Part shown: positions 11,457 through 21,757 of the stretch, in pieces
How positions within the stretch are numbered: position 1 is the first letter of the stretch
Layout: the number at the start of each line of letters is the position of its first letter
DNA from: Anisodus tanguticus
Taxonomy: Eukaryota; Streptophyta; Magnoliopsida; Solanales; Solanaceae
Assembly: GCA_034509755.1 (NCBI GenBank)
Contig: CM067555.1
Span: 2,302,142 to 2,366,141 of the forward strand
DNA: 64,000 bases
Direction: 5' to 3'
Position numbers and translations under genes: made by a program
The notes under the pieces: model-generated
What the model was told of the DNA's origin: nothing
The model's database searches: none
Seen by the model: only the letters and a program-made list of their open reading frames with translations

Positions 11457-12833
11457 GGGAAAATGGTCAAATTTATTCTTTAACTATGCTTTATCGTTTA
11501 ATATTGCCCTCCGTCAAATTTTTGAATCAAAGTTACCCTTTCCATTAGCAAACTTATTAAATTTTCCCTCAACATGATGTATTTCAGACTTGGACTTCAT
11601 ATCGAATCCATATAGACGCCACGTCGGCTCACTCAATTCTTTTAACTCGTACCCGTTACCCCATCCTTTAAATAGTTTTAACTCGTTACCCTCATTGTTG
11701 CTTCTTCTCCAACGGACCTCTGCCATCTCCGGCGAGCTCCGACGAGTTCACATGTCAGAGCTCCGACGAACTCCACCATTGTACAACCACTTCACCACCA
11801 ACGCCTCCACTTCATCTCCCTCTCATCCCTCTCCATTTTTTGCCAGTTGCCGCCGTCGGATTTGACCACCGAACGGCCGATAATGACGACCACTAACCAC
11901 AATTGCTCCATCTCCACACCAACACGAAACCACCAACCAAACACCCTTCTTCCTTTCCTCCTCTTTTCGACGTTTCCGGAACAAACCAACTCCACCAACG
12001 ACAACCAAATAGCCCTTCCTCTCTGCCGTTCGCCGCCACTCCTCTGCCACATTCTCTGGTGAAAATGCAACATCATGAATAATACTGTCTCTCTGAAGAA
12101 AAATCTCTTTCACCACTATCTTCTGAACCCTCCCCCAAAAGGGCCACTCTCAATTCACCGCCGCCGCCGCCGCCATTGCCGCCGCCGAGGATGGTCCTTC
12201 CATTTCACCAATCACTTCACCATCCCCTGCTTTTCACCCTTGTCCAAAATGGTGTCTGAAAAATCACCTTTTGCTACCAACACCAACGTCGCCCCCACTG
12301 CTGCTAATACCACGACGGCGCCACCGCTGCCATTTTCAAGATTCACAACATGCAGCCCAATAATAATAAAATTCTTCGTCGGACTCTCTCAGTACCACCA
12401 GTCTTTAATTCTTTTTCCAACTTTTGTCGTTACATGAATTCTCAGTCACCAGAAAATGGCAAGAACAATTCAATCTCTGTAAAATTACCTCTTCGTAGAT
12501 CAATTTCTAATCCCTCTGCTCCTGATATTATTCTCCCTCTGGCACCGGCAACTGCAACTCTGGTATTGGCTTCAGAAAATACGAAAAGAAAGGTGAAATG
12601 AATGCAATTAGTGTAGTGTTCAGTTTTAGTACTTACTTATCTTTGTGTATAGTGAAATTCCTATTCATATGTGGCGTCTATGTGGATCCGACGTGGAGTC
12701 CAAGTCAAAAATTCATTCGGTTTAGGGCAAATTTAATAAGTTTGCTAACGGAAATGGTAAATTTGATCCCAAAGTTTGACGAAGTGCAATGTTATACTAT
12801 AAAATATAGTTGGAGGGTTCCTGTTCTCTTTTG
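11457..12833. mobile_element. Long-inverted-repeat element (MULE-like) carrying gene-like sequence
   Basis: About 180 bp at the left (from GGGAAAATGGTCAAATTTAT) is repeated in inverse at the right (12650-12833). Shared words include TTAGCAAACTTATTAAATTT and GACTTGGACT...CATAGACGCCAC. The interior (about 11690-12600) is much richer in C and differs from its surroundings, with short open frames, a (CCG)n run near 12157 and Ser/Thr/Pro-rich reading frames. This is the plan of a Pack-MULE that captured host gene fragments. I cannot name the source gene, and no 9-bp target duplication was confirmed. Confidence 0.6.
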
Positions 12834-13242
12834 AAAAGTTTCAAACTTTGTCATACATGTATTGAGCAAATTTTCTTATATAAGGACAAGTTTCTAGGAC
12901 ATTTAATTTTTGAATAAAAGGGCGGTATGCAAATATATCTATCCTCTTTTTTGATGCTATACTAATTTATATTTTGTAAAGTTTGGGAATGATTAGTCCT
13001 TTTGTTACTTTAATATATATAATAATGCACTAATAAAAGTTGTAGCTGTAAGTCATGAAAAATGCAAAGTTTTGCCCCCACCCCTAGCCATTAGGCAGTA
13101 CATAGAGATAAGCTAAGGTGAAACTTACCTATCAACTGTATCAAGTGCTCTTTTCTCTTTTAAAAAGTCACCAGTTAATCTCGTAATTTATATGTGGTAA
13201 TTTTATTAATTATGTCTCATTCTAAATAAAACGACTTCCACC
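12834..13242. other. AT-rich spacer
   Basis: No gene or clear element seen between the long-inverted-repeat element and the outer hAT element. Confidence 0.4.
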
Positions 13243-13944
13243 TACGGGTGGGCATAAAACCCATTGAACCGAAAAAACCAAACCGAACCGACGGTTCGGT
13301 TCGGTTTCTATTCATTTTTTTTTAAATCCGGTTCTTTAAAAAATCGAACCGAATCAAGATTAAATAAACTGGTTCGGTTCTTTAGAAATTTTGATGAAGC
13401 GAATCGAAAACCGAGGGCAAATTTGTAATTAATCTTATTTTTTATTTTAGACTACTGTTATCTCTTGAATCATAGTCATTGAAGCCAATGTATGAAGCTT
13501 TTATGGAAGTCGAATGCGGCATGAACTTAATTAACATATCACGGAAGCATTGACATAAAATGTAGGTAGGGAAAGAAAGTAGTTGTAAATTGGTGCAACT
13601 TTAAATGGTCATAACTCTGCGCTCGGATGTCCGTTTTAACCGTTTTACCATAAGGCAGTTTGGCGCCGCCAATTTTTACGAAAACATCCGTTTTCCCAAT
13701 CAATTTGTGTTTTTTCCCAAATTAGGGATGTCAGTGGGGCGGGTAAATGCGGGTACCGCCCCGCACCCGCTCCAGTTGGGTCGGGTATGGGGATGGTGGG
13801 GCGGGTATGAGTATCAAAAGTGTTACCCGCCATGGGTAGTGGATGGATTTCATATAAGACCCGCTCCGTACCCGCACCGCTCATACCCGCACAGCCTAAA
13901 TAATGGGGCGGGTACCCGCATTTACCCGCCCCACTGACATCTAA

Positions 13945-14495
13945 ATTAGCCACCAAATCTGTTACATCACTGAAATGTCTGAGTGCCTCCATAACTCTAG
14001 AGATGGTATTCATATTTCATTTGCAGAAAATCATCAAGTCATCATCAAAGATAAGGTGAGTCAATTTTGAGAGTTTACACATAGGATGGAACTGAAAATC
14101 AGATAGTTCACTCATTTCTTGTAGAGTTCTAGAAAGATATTCCATCACCAACACAAACAATAGTGGTGACATGGGATCTCCCTACCTAAACAAATCATGA
14201 CGTATTAAGACATTATGAACCAATGATCTTCCAGCTACAAAAGTTGTTTGATTCTCAGCCACAACAGTAGTACTGATGTTCTTTAATCTCATGCAAATTA
14301 ATTTATAAATGCATTTATATAGGACATTGCAGCAAGATATGAGCCTATATTAACTAACATATTGGGGGGGGGGGGGGGGCGCCACTTTGGGGATCAGAGA
14401 TATAATGGTAGAATTTACTTGTCTTAGTAATTTACCATTCTCAAAGAACTCCAGCACAACACTTGTCACCTCCTGCCCAATAATACTCCAAGCAT
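13945..14495 (-). pseudogene. L1 LINE reverse transcriptase fragment inside the hAT element
   Basis: Minus-strand reading in several frames shows RT pieces in the correct order: a block with IIGQEV and ISLIPKV, a block with FVAGRSLVHN, a block with GDPMSPLLFVLVME, then a catalytic-site block with FDDDL where plant L1s usually have FADDL, ending in VTDLVAN. Stops, frameshifts and an internal deletion separate the blocks. The fragment ends abruptly where the GC-rich hAT subterminal blocks begin. Confidence 0.78.
14364..14379. repeat. G16 homopolymer
   Basis: Sixteen consecutive G within the captured L1 fragment. Its length may be a sequencing or assembly artefact. Confidence 0.85.
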
Positions 14496-15249
14496 CTCCA
14501 GTGGGCGGGTAAATGCGAGTACTGCCCCGCACCCGCTCCAGTTGGGTCGGGTATGAGGGATGGTTTGGTGGGTGGTGGGGCGGGTATGGGTATCAAAAGT
14601 GCTACCCGTCGTGACTAGTGGGGCGGGTGTGGGGGTGTATTTTAGGTGGTGGGGCGGGTGTGGGGGTGTATTTTAGGTGGCGGGTACGGGTATGGGGTAC
14701 TGTTCCCCCGCCCCGCCCCGTTGACATCCCTATCCCAAATCGGTTTCTAATTTTCCCTTTTCTTTAGTAAACATCTCACGATATACAATAGATTTCAACG
14801 TCGAAATTCCGTGGTAATGTAGGTGTGAATGTCAATTTCAATGTTGGAAATTCAATTTTTTTTTAAAAAAATCCCCCGACCCGACCTATTTATTTTATTT
14901 CAGTTTTTTTACATGTTTTAAGAATATATGTGATGCAGACTTTATGTTTTTGGACTTAAATTATTTTTTTTGGACTTTATATTTGAATTAAAAAACCGAT
15001 ATAAACCGATACATTCGGCGATATAAACCGATATATTATTTTTTAAGAAAAGTTTAATTCATTTTTTTAAAAATCAAATTTTATTTAGTTCAGATTTTTT
15101 TGATACAATACAGAACCGAACCGATATACGCACATCCCTACTTCCGCCTTTCATAAGAGAAGTTAAAGAAAGTCAACATAATCTTGAAATTGGGGTCAGT
15201 CTCCCTATCACTTTTATTGTTGTTTTCTACTCGCTCATTTGCAATTATT

Positions 15250-15494
15250 TTCCAAAAAAAAGAAGAAGGTGGAACTCCCACCCCAGGAGCCCCCACACCC
15301 CGGTCCGACAGGTCTGTGAAGGAGGTAAATCATGGTGACTCAATTGATTTCAAAGGTTAGACCAGTACCACGCTGCGCACAAGAGGCCCTCCTTTATTTC
15401 AAGAAGTAACCCCCACACTGCCGCTGACGGGATTCGATCCTTGGCCATTTTCCAAATATCCCCCTTGATAATCAATTGAGCTGCCCAAGCGGAC
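15250..15494 (-). mobile_element. SINE with perfect 16-bp target duplication
   Basis: CTCATTTGCAATTATT occurs at 15234-15249 and 15495-15510, directly outside the element. On the minus strand the 5' end is tRNA-like: GGGCAGCTCAATTG resembles an A box and GGATCGAATCC a B box. The 3' end (low coordinates) is a T-rich tail. This fits a tRNA-derived plant SINE moved by LINE machinery. Confidence 0.85.
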
Positions 15495-15663
15495 CTCATT
15501 TGCAATTATTATCACAATTAGAAAGTCACTCCTATTTCTAAACGATACATTACAGAATAATATGTTGAGAATTCTTTCCTCAACAATGAATAAAATGTAA
15601 CATAAATAATATATCAAGAGGTAATCCAGGTAAGGATGTTATTGTTGTGGTGTTTAGAGATGA

Positions 15664-16439
15664 GAATTAGTAACACAAAGGTCATTCAATTATGTGTATT
15701 ATTCTCTGTCATATTTTTTTATTTTGTAACTATAATGTCATCAAACTTTTCCTATATCACATCTAAAGTCATTTAATTAATATTTGGACAATAAAAACTG
15801 ACATTATATTTAGCTTATTCCACATGATATTAACTTATTCTACATGACATTTTTTTAGTCCAACTGGCAACCCAACCCTACGGACTAAAAATTGAAATTT
15901 AGCGGACTAAAGATTTAATTTTTACACTTTTTGGTGAATTATAAGTAGTATTTGATTTTCCACTTTTTTGTTATTTTAAGCAGTACCCATTACCACCATT
16001 TTCAACAAACAAAAAAAGATTTAATTTTTACACATTTTGGTGCATTATAAGTATTTGATTTTCCACTCTTTTCTTGTTTCAAGCAGAACCCATTATCACC
16101 ATTTTCAACAAAAAAGATTTCTTTTTTACACTTTTTGCTGCATTTTTGGGTTATAATCTAAATTATTTGTCCAGTTCTGCTTGGCTAAATGCCAATTTTT
16201 AGTCCATATGCTAAATTTTATTTTTTTGTCTGTAGGGTCGGGTCAGGTTGCCAGTTGGACTAAAAAAAATATCATATGGAATAAACTAAATGTCATGTCA
16301 TATTTTATGAACCAAATATTAGTTGAGTGACTTTAGATGTGATATAATGAAGTTGAATGACCTTGTAGTTACAAAATAAAGAAATATGACTTTGATAAAA
16401 TAATACACATAGTTGAGTGACCTTTTGTGTTACTAACTC
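15664..16439. mobile_element. MULE-like non-autonomous element with long inverted repeats
   Basis: The ends GAATTAGTAACACAAAGGTC and the inverse of GACCTTTTGTGTTACTAACTC start inverted repeats of about 200 bp; inner shared words include TCCAACTGGCAACC. The flanks TTAGAGATGA (15654-15663) and TTAGAGACGA (16440-16449) form a 10-bp target duplication with one mismatch, the size made by Mutator transposases. The centre contains a direct duplication of about 110 bp (shared words TTTAATTTTTACAC and CCATTTTCAACAA). No coding capacity. Confidence 0.8.
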
Positions 16440-16449
16440 TTAGAGACGA

Positions 16450-18446
16450 TGGAGGTGATTTTTGTGTTCTCCACGAGACCTTTTACATGACTTGAATCAA
16501 CAAAGAGGAACCCTGAACCCGAGAGAAGGAGCAGACCCGCAACTTATACCTCTCTCCAAAATGGATCAACTGATTCTTCCTCACTTAAAAGTTAAAAGGA
16601 AGAGAGAAAGCTCTTGAGTCTTGACTCTAAGCTAGTCGAATAACCGCATCGTTCAACTCATAAATTATCAAATCATACTTGTGATATTTATTTGCCTGCC
16701 CCTAACAAGTAAATATAGCTGTTGAAGTTATGAATTCAGTCATAGAAGGAAGACCATATTTCTAGCAAAAAGACTAAAAGTCACCTAAATGAAAAGACTA
16801 GAAAAAGGAAAAGAAGACTCTTTTTTCACCCTTTTCCTTTACTTGATTCCATTTGCTATGGGAGTGGAGAAAAAGAACATCAATCATATGCTCATGCACT
16901 ATCTTTAATCATTTTCCCCAACTTTTCTTTTCCTCTCTCCCAAAACAAAAGAGAAATCACAGTGCCAAGATTGAACTCAAATGAGAATTTAGAATGTGAA
17001 GTTATTCCAATCATTTTGGAATTAATAGATTTTAAATTTATAATTTATACATATTAAATAATTTTTTTTAAACAATAACATTTAAATCGAAACTATTAAG
17101 TTTATTCGAGCTCGTACCATAAATGATACATCCGCTCTTATTGTCAACCAATGACGAAAGGAAAAAACTTACTCACCTCGGATTAACATCCGATCAATAG
17201 ATACAAGATTGGTGTCTTTCATATACTTATTCATCACTTAAATACTATCCCTCTTCATTTTAGTTCAAAACTTTTATGGCTAAGTTCTTGATTTGAAGCA
17301 AACATTGAGTGAGGTTAAATATTAATTGTGAAAAAAACACCTTTCTACACGAATCTCATCTTAGTGATATTTCTTCTAAAAGCACAAACATATATATAAT
17401 GTTTATTTTAGCAAACGATATGTGTATATATAATAGACTTACAATATTTGAAAAAAGAATATAAAGTACATATCAATTTGATACAAAAGTAAAGCCTTAA
17501 AATCTATTTAATTAAATCCAAACTCATATGACAAGTTAAATTGCGATAATAAGCTAACACCATTAAAATGATGATAAAAATATTTTTGCTTCTTTGAGAA
17601 AAGAGACGTGAACTTTGTATATATATTATTGGGAAAAGGGTCAAATATATTCATTTACTTTAGTTTATTAGTCAACTTTGTCATATATTAGCAAAAGTAG
17701 TCAAATATACTCCTATCGTTAGCAAAGTATTGCTCTTTTTTAAAAAAATATTCTGGAAAATTGGATTTTTAATTAAAAAATCTGTAAAGTATTTTTTTAA
17801 AAATAAAGTGTCCTAAAATATATATTTTTAAATCTGGATCAATTTTAAAAAGAAATCTGAAAATACTGATTTTGAAAAAAATATATTTTCCAGATCTAAT
17901 TTTTCAGATTTTTTTTAAAATGAGTTTTATAAAATAAATAAAATTTTATATTTTTAATAAAAGCCATTTTTTTCAGATTTGTTTTAATTAGAAAAAATAA
18001 TTTTCTAGATTTTTTATTTAAAATGTCATGTAGGCACCACATAGAATAAGTTAAATGTTATATAGAATAAATTAAATACCTATATAATATGTTAAAAATG
18101 AGGCGTATTAGTGTGTATTTTCCTATATAATATGTGTATAATTTGGGTGACATGTAGCATATTAATGTGTAAAAATGAATTTTATTAAAAATATGAAATT
18201 TTCTTCATTTTATAAAACTCATTTTTTTTTAAAAATATTTTGGAAGAGTTATGCATGAATTAGTTATGAGAGAATCTATTTATTTAATACATGAATAACT
18301 TAGCTGGTTAGCGACTTCTAAAAATATCACATATATTAAGGCAAAAAAAATGTAATTTAATGTAAACATCAAGTACGAGTAAGTTTTTATCCGCAATCAA
18401 ATCTACACTATAGTCACAAATGCAACTCTTTTGTTCCTTAAGGACT
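16450..18446. other. AT-rich spacer upstream of the receptor kinase
   Basis: No convincing gene. Around 17632-17730 a sequence GGGAAAAGGGTCAAATATAT resembles the end of the long-inverted-repeat element at 11457, but no partner end was found. Confidence 0.35.
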
Positions 18447-18992
18447 CGTTTGGACATAGATATTTTTTATTTTTTTTCAGAATTTTTTCACTTTTTTTGA
18501 AAATTAGTGTTTGGCCATGAAAATTTTAAATACAACTTCAAGTTATATTTGGAATAGGAAAAACACCTCAAACCTTATTTTCACAATTTTTATTTTTTGT
18601 TTTTGGTCATTGCTTTTATCTTTTACTTTTCAAATTTTCCCTACATTTTTGTTTTATAAATTTGACCCCATAATAGATTCGACCGATGAGTTTCGTGAAC
18701 TTGATTATATCATCGTATTAAAGAAAGTCTATTTAAATCATGCTTAATGTAATAGAAAATAATTGATGACGGTGTTTACGCACTCGTTATGTTTATTAAT
18801 TGTTTTGCATGATTTTGCTAGTTTTTAAAAATTGTGGAGTATAAATCATATTTCATACTTGTTAGAAAAAAGCACATTCCAACAATCAAATATTATCTGT
18901 AAAAATTATGGTGAAACATAATTCCAACTCCAAATTCAACTCCAAAAATTCTAAAAAAAAGTGGAATTATTTTTTATTTCTATGACCAAAAC
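18447..18992. mobile_element. Candidate MITE in the 5' flank of the receptor kinase gene
   Basis: The left end CGTTTGGACATAGATATTTT and the inverse of the right end (AGTTTTGGTCATAGAAATAA) form an imperfect terminal inverted repeat. Its right end lies about 125 bp from the start codon at 19118, so it is probably part of the promoter region. No target duplication identified. Confidence 0.5.
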
Positions 18993-19117
18993 TACTGCTA
19001 AATCTCACACTATCTGTCTAATCTACAAATTCCAACTTGTTTTTTTGTTCTCTTCCTATTTCTTATTCAATTAACTCAACTCCACTTCCCGCTCTCTCTG
19101 TGCCGTAAACCCAAAAA

Positions 19118-21757
19118 ATGAACCGTTTACTCCTCCTCCTCATACTTCTCATCTCCGCCGTGATCACCACCATCACCGCCGCCGTCAACGGCGGCGCCGG
19201 AAATGACACCGCCGCACTCCTCCTCTTCCAATCCCAAACTGACATCCACGGCACACTTCTCCACAATTGGACTCTCCCCTCTCCCTCCACCACCCCATGC
19301 TCAGCGCATTGGTTCGGCGTAAAATGCATAAACAAACGTGTCTCCTCCGTGATCCTCCCATTCTTGAATCTACGGGGACCCATTACCGCCCTCGCCTCTC
19401 TCCGCCTTCTTCGCCTTTTAGACCTTCGTAACAATCGCCTTAACGGAACCCTTCAACCCATTACTCAATGTACTAATCTTAAGCTCATTTATCTCTCCGG
19501 CAATGACTTTTCCGGCAAAATCCCGCCCGAAATTTCCTATCTCCGGCGGCTTCTCCGACTTGACATTTCAAATAACAATCTTGAAGGGTCCATTCCTACC
19601 CAAATTGCAAATTTGACCGGATTACTAACCCTTTATTTACAAAATAACCAACTTTCTGGAACTATACCAAAATCTTTAAATTTTCTTGAAAATGTTAAAG
19701 AATTGAACTTTTCCAATAATGAGCTATATGGGTTAGTCCCAAATGAATTATATAACAAATATGGTGAAAATAGTTTTGATGGTAATGAGGGTTTATGTGG
19801 AATTGGGAGTTTACCTCAATGTTCATATACACCACAAATAGTTCCTTCAAACCCTAGTTCTTTACCCTCAACATCAATAGTAGAAGAACCCCGCGAAAAA
19901 AAACCGCGAAAAGGGTTGAGTAGAGGTGGGGTTGTAGCAATAGTGATGGTCAATGTGGTGGCATTGTTAGTTGTAGTTTCATTTATGGTGGCATATTATT
20001 GTGGGAAGTATTCAAGAAAGAGTTATTCAATGTCAGGAAGTGAGTGTGGGAAGAGGAGTTATTCGAGCGAAAAACGAGTTTATGCTAATAATGGTGGTGG
20101 TGATAGTGATGGTACTACGGCTACTGATAGGAGTAAACTCGTGTTTTTCGATAGGAGGAAGAAATTTGAGCTTGAAGAGTTGTTAAGGGCGTCGGCGGAG
20201 ATGTTAGGGAAAGGGTGTTTAGGTACTGTTTATAAGGCTGTTCTTGATGATGGGATTATAGTTGCTGTGAAGAGATTGAAAGATGCAAATCCATGTGCAA
20301 GAAAGGAGTTTGAGCAGTATATGGATGTTATTGGGAAACTTAAGCATCCAAATATGGTGAAGCTTAGAGCTTATTATTATGCCAAGGAGGAAAAATTGCT
20401 TGTTTATGACTATTTGCCTAATGGGAGTTTGCATTCACTTCTTCATGGTAACTAACATTAGGAAATGTTTGTGTCTAAAGATTGTTTTGTAATTCAAGGT
20501 TGTCTTTTTTTGGGGTTGTTAAGATCTGTATTGTCACTCTTCAAAAATGTCGACGGGGTGTGTCAGATTCTTTCAAAATCTTCAAAAATAGTGTATTTTT
20601 CAGAGAATCTGACTCGGGTGTGGCAACATTTTTGGAGAGTCCGATGATCATAGATTAAGATTGTTTTGTAATTCAAGATTGTCCATTTTTGGGGTTGTTA
20701 AGACCTATATTTTGCTCGGTCTCTTCAAAAATGTCGACGGGTGCATGTCGGATCCTCCAAATATCTCCGGAAATACTGCATTTTTGGACGATCCGACATG
20801 GGTGCGGCAACATTTTTGGAGAGTAGAGCAACATAGGTTGTCTAGAGATTAAGATTGTTTTGTAATTCAAGATTGTCTTTTGGGGGTTCTTTAGATCTAT
20901 ATTGCTCATACTCTTCAAAAATGCCGGCGAGTGCGTGTCGGATCCTCCGGAAATCTCAAAAACTAGTGCATTTTCAGAGAATCGGACACGGGTGCAACAA
21001 CATTTTTTTAGAGTCCGAGAAACATAGGTTAAGATAGTAATAATATTGATGGGTTTTTTATTTCTTGATTCTAATAGGAAACAGAGGACCAGGGAGAATT
21101 CCACTGGATTGGACAACAAGGATTAGCTTGGTACTAGGGGCTGCTAGAGGGCTAGCTCACATTCATGAAGAGTATGCAGATTCAAGAATTCCACATGGGA
21201 ATGTGAAATCATCCACTGTGTTGCTTGACAAAAATGGGGTGGCGTGTATTTCTGATTTTGGGTTGTCATTGCTTTTGAACCCTGTTCATGCCATAGCTAG
21301 ATTAGGAGGATACAAAGCCCCCGAACAATCTGAAATCAAGAGGTTATCTCAAAAATCTGATGTTTATAGCTTTGGAGTACTGTTATTGGAAGTTCTCACC
21401 GGTAGAGCTCCCTCAGAGTACCCATCACCGACTAGGCCTCGTATCGAGGAAGAAGAATTGGCTGTGGATTTGCCTAAATGGGTTCGGTCAGTAGTAAGGG
21501 ACGAGTGGACTGCTGAAGTGTTTGATCAAGAATTGTTGAGGTACAAGAACATTGAGGAGGAATTAGTGTCAATGCTGCATGTAGCTATGGCATGTGTAGT
21601 GCCACAACCCGAAAAAAGGCCTACTATGATTGAAGTTGTTAAATTGATTGAGGAGATCAGAGTTGAACAATCTCCATTAGGTGAAGATTATGACGAATCG
21701 CCCAATTCTCTATCGCCCTCACTTGCCACCACCGAAGATGGACTCCCTGGTTACTAA
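19118..21757 (+). CDS. PXC1: LRR receptor-like kinase, PXC1 type
   Basis: Two exons, 19118-20447 and 21078-21757, with donor GTAACT and acceptor AATAG, give 669 aa. In order: a signal peptide (about 1-22), an N-terminal LRR cap, about five leucine-rich repeats (85-220), a Ser/Pro-rich linker, one membrane helix (270-292) and a kinase domain (about 351-640). The glycine loop is GKGCLGTVYKA (364-374) and the ATP lysine is K385. The catalytic loop reads HGN (483-485) instead of HRD, while DFG (503-505) is kept, so catalysis is probably weak or absent. Layout, length and sequence match Arabidopsis PXC1 (At2g36570), a plasma-membrane protein needed for secondary wall formation in xylem fibres. The symbol is by recognition only. 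A triplicated repeat fills the intron. Confidence 0.92.
20481..21035. repeat. Three tandem copies of a foldback repeat in the PXC1-type intron
   Basis: Copies begin with ATTGTTTTGTAATTCAAG at 20481, 20660 and 20854 (spacing 179 and 194 bp). Each contains CTCTTCAAAAATG, a TCGGATCCTCC-type word, a central ATTTTT and an inverse end with GACACGGGTGC and AACATTTTTGGAGAGTCCG, so each unit can fold back on itself. A degraded single copy lies at 28652-28767. The repeats occupy most of the 630-bp intron. Confidence 0.85.

Larger units (their letters stand above)
13723..14732. mobile_element. Inner hAT-like composite element carrying L1 sequence
   Basis: Starts TAGGGATGTCAG and ends TTGACATCCCTA, flanked by perfect 8-bp duplications TCCCAAAT at 13715-13722 and 14733-14740. 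Both subterminal regions (13723-13944 and about 14496-14732) are packed with GGGCGGGTA/TACCCGCCC words. The first block by itself looks like a complete small element, since it has its own inverse end CTGACATCTA at 13944. Between the blocks lies a fragment of L1 reverse transcriptase. The outer duplication suggests that the whole 1010-bp unit inserted at once. Confidence 0.82.
13243..15140. mobile_element. Outer hAT-like non-autonomous element, interrupted by a second element
   Basis: The left end TACGGGTGGGCATAAA and the inverse of the right end (TAGGGATGTGCGTATATC) are related hAT-type termini. The flanking 8-bp sequences CTTCCACC (13235-13242) and CTTCCGCC (15141-15148) match at seven positions, as for an aged hAT target duplication. 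The subterminal regions are rich in CCGAACCGA and CGGTTCGGTT words in both orientations. No transposase is encoded. The element at 13723-14732 sits inside it. Confidence 0.75.

Noticed and set aside
11590..12601. Several short Pro/Ser/Thr-rich open frames on both strands
   Set aside because: They overlap in several frames inside the long-inverted-repeat element and are better explained as captured gene sequence than as separate genes.
14364..14379. G16 run as a possible quadruplex regulatory site
   Set aside because: A single uninterrupted run inside a transposon fragment is more likely slippage or a sequencing artefact.
20481..21035. CRISPR-like regular spacing of repeats
   Set aside because: Units are 179-194 bp, similar throughout rather than repeat plus unique spacer, and this is a plant nuclear genome.
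20673..21119. A 148-codon minus-strand frame in the PXC1-type intron
   Set aside because: It follows the triplicated foldback repeat and partly overlaps exon 2 in antisense; no family features.
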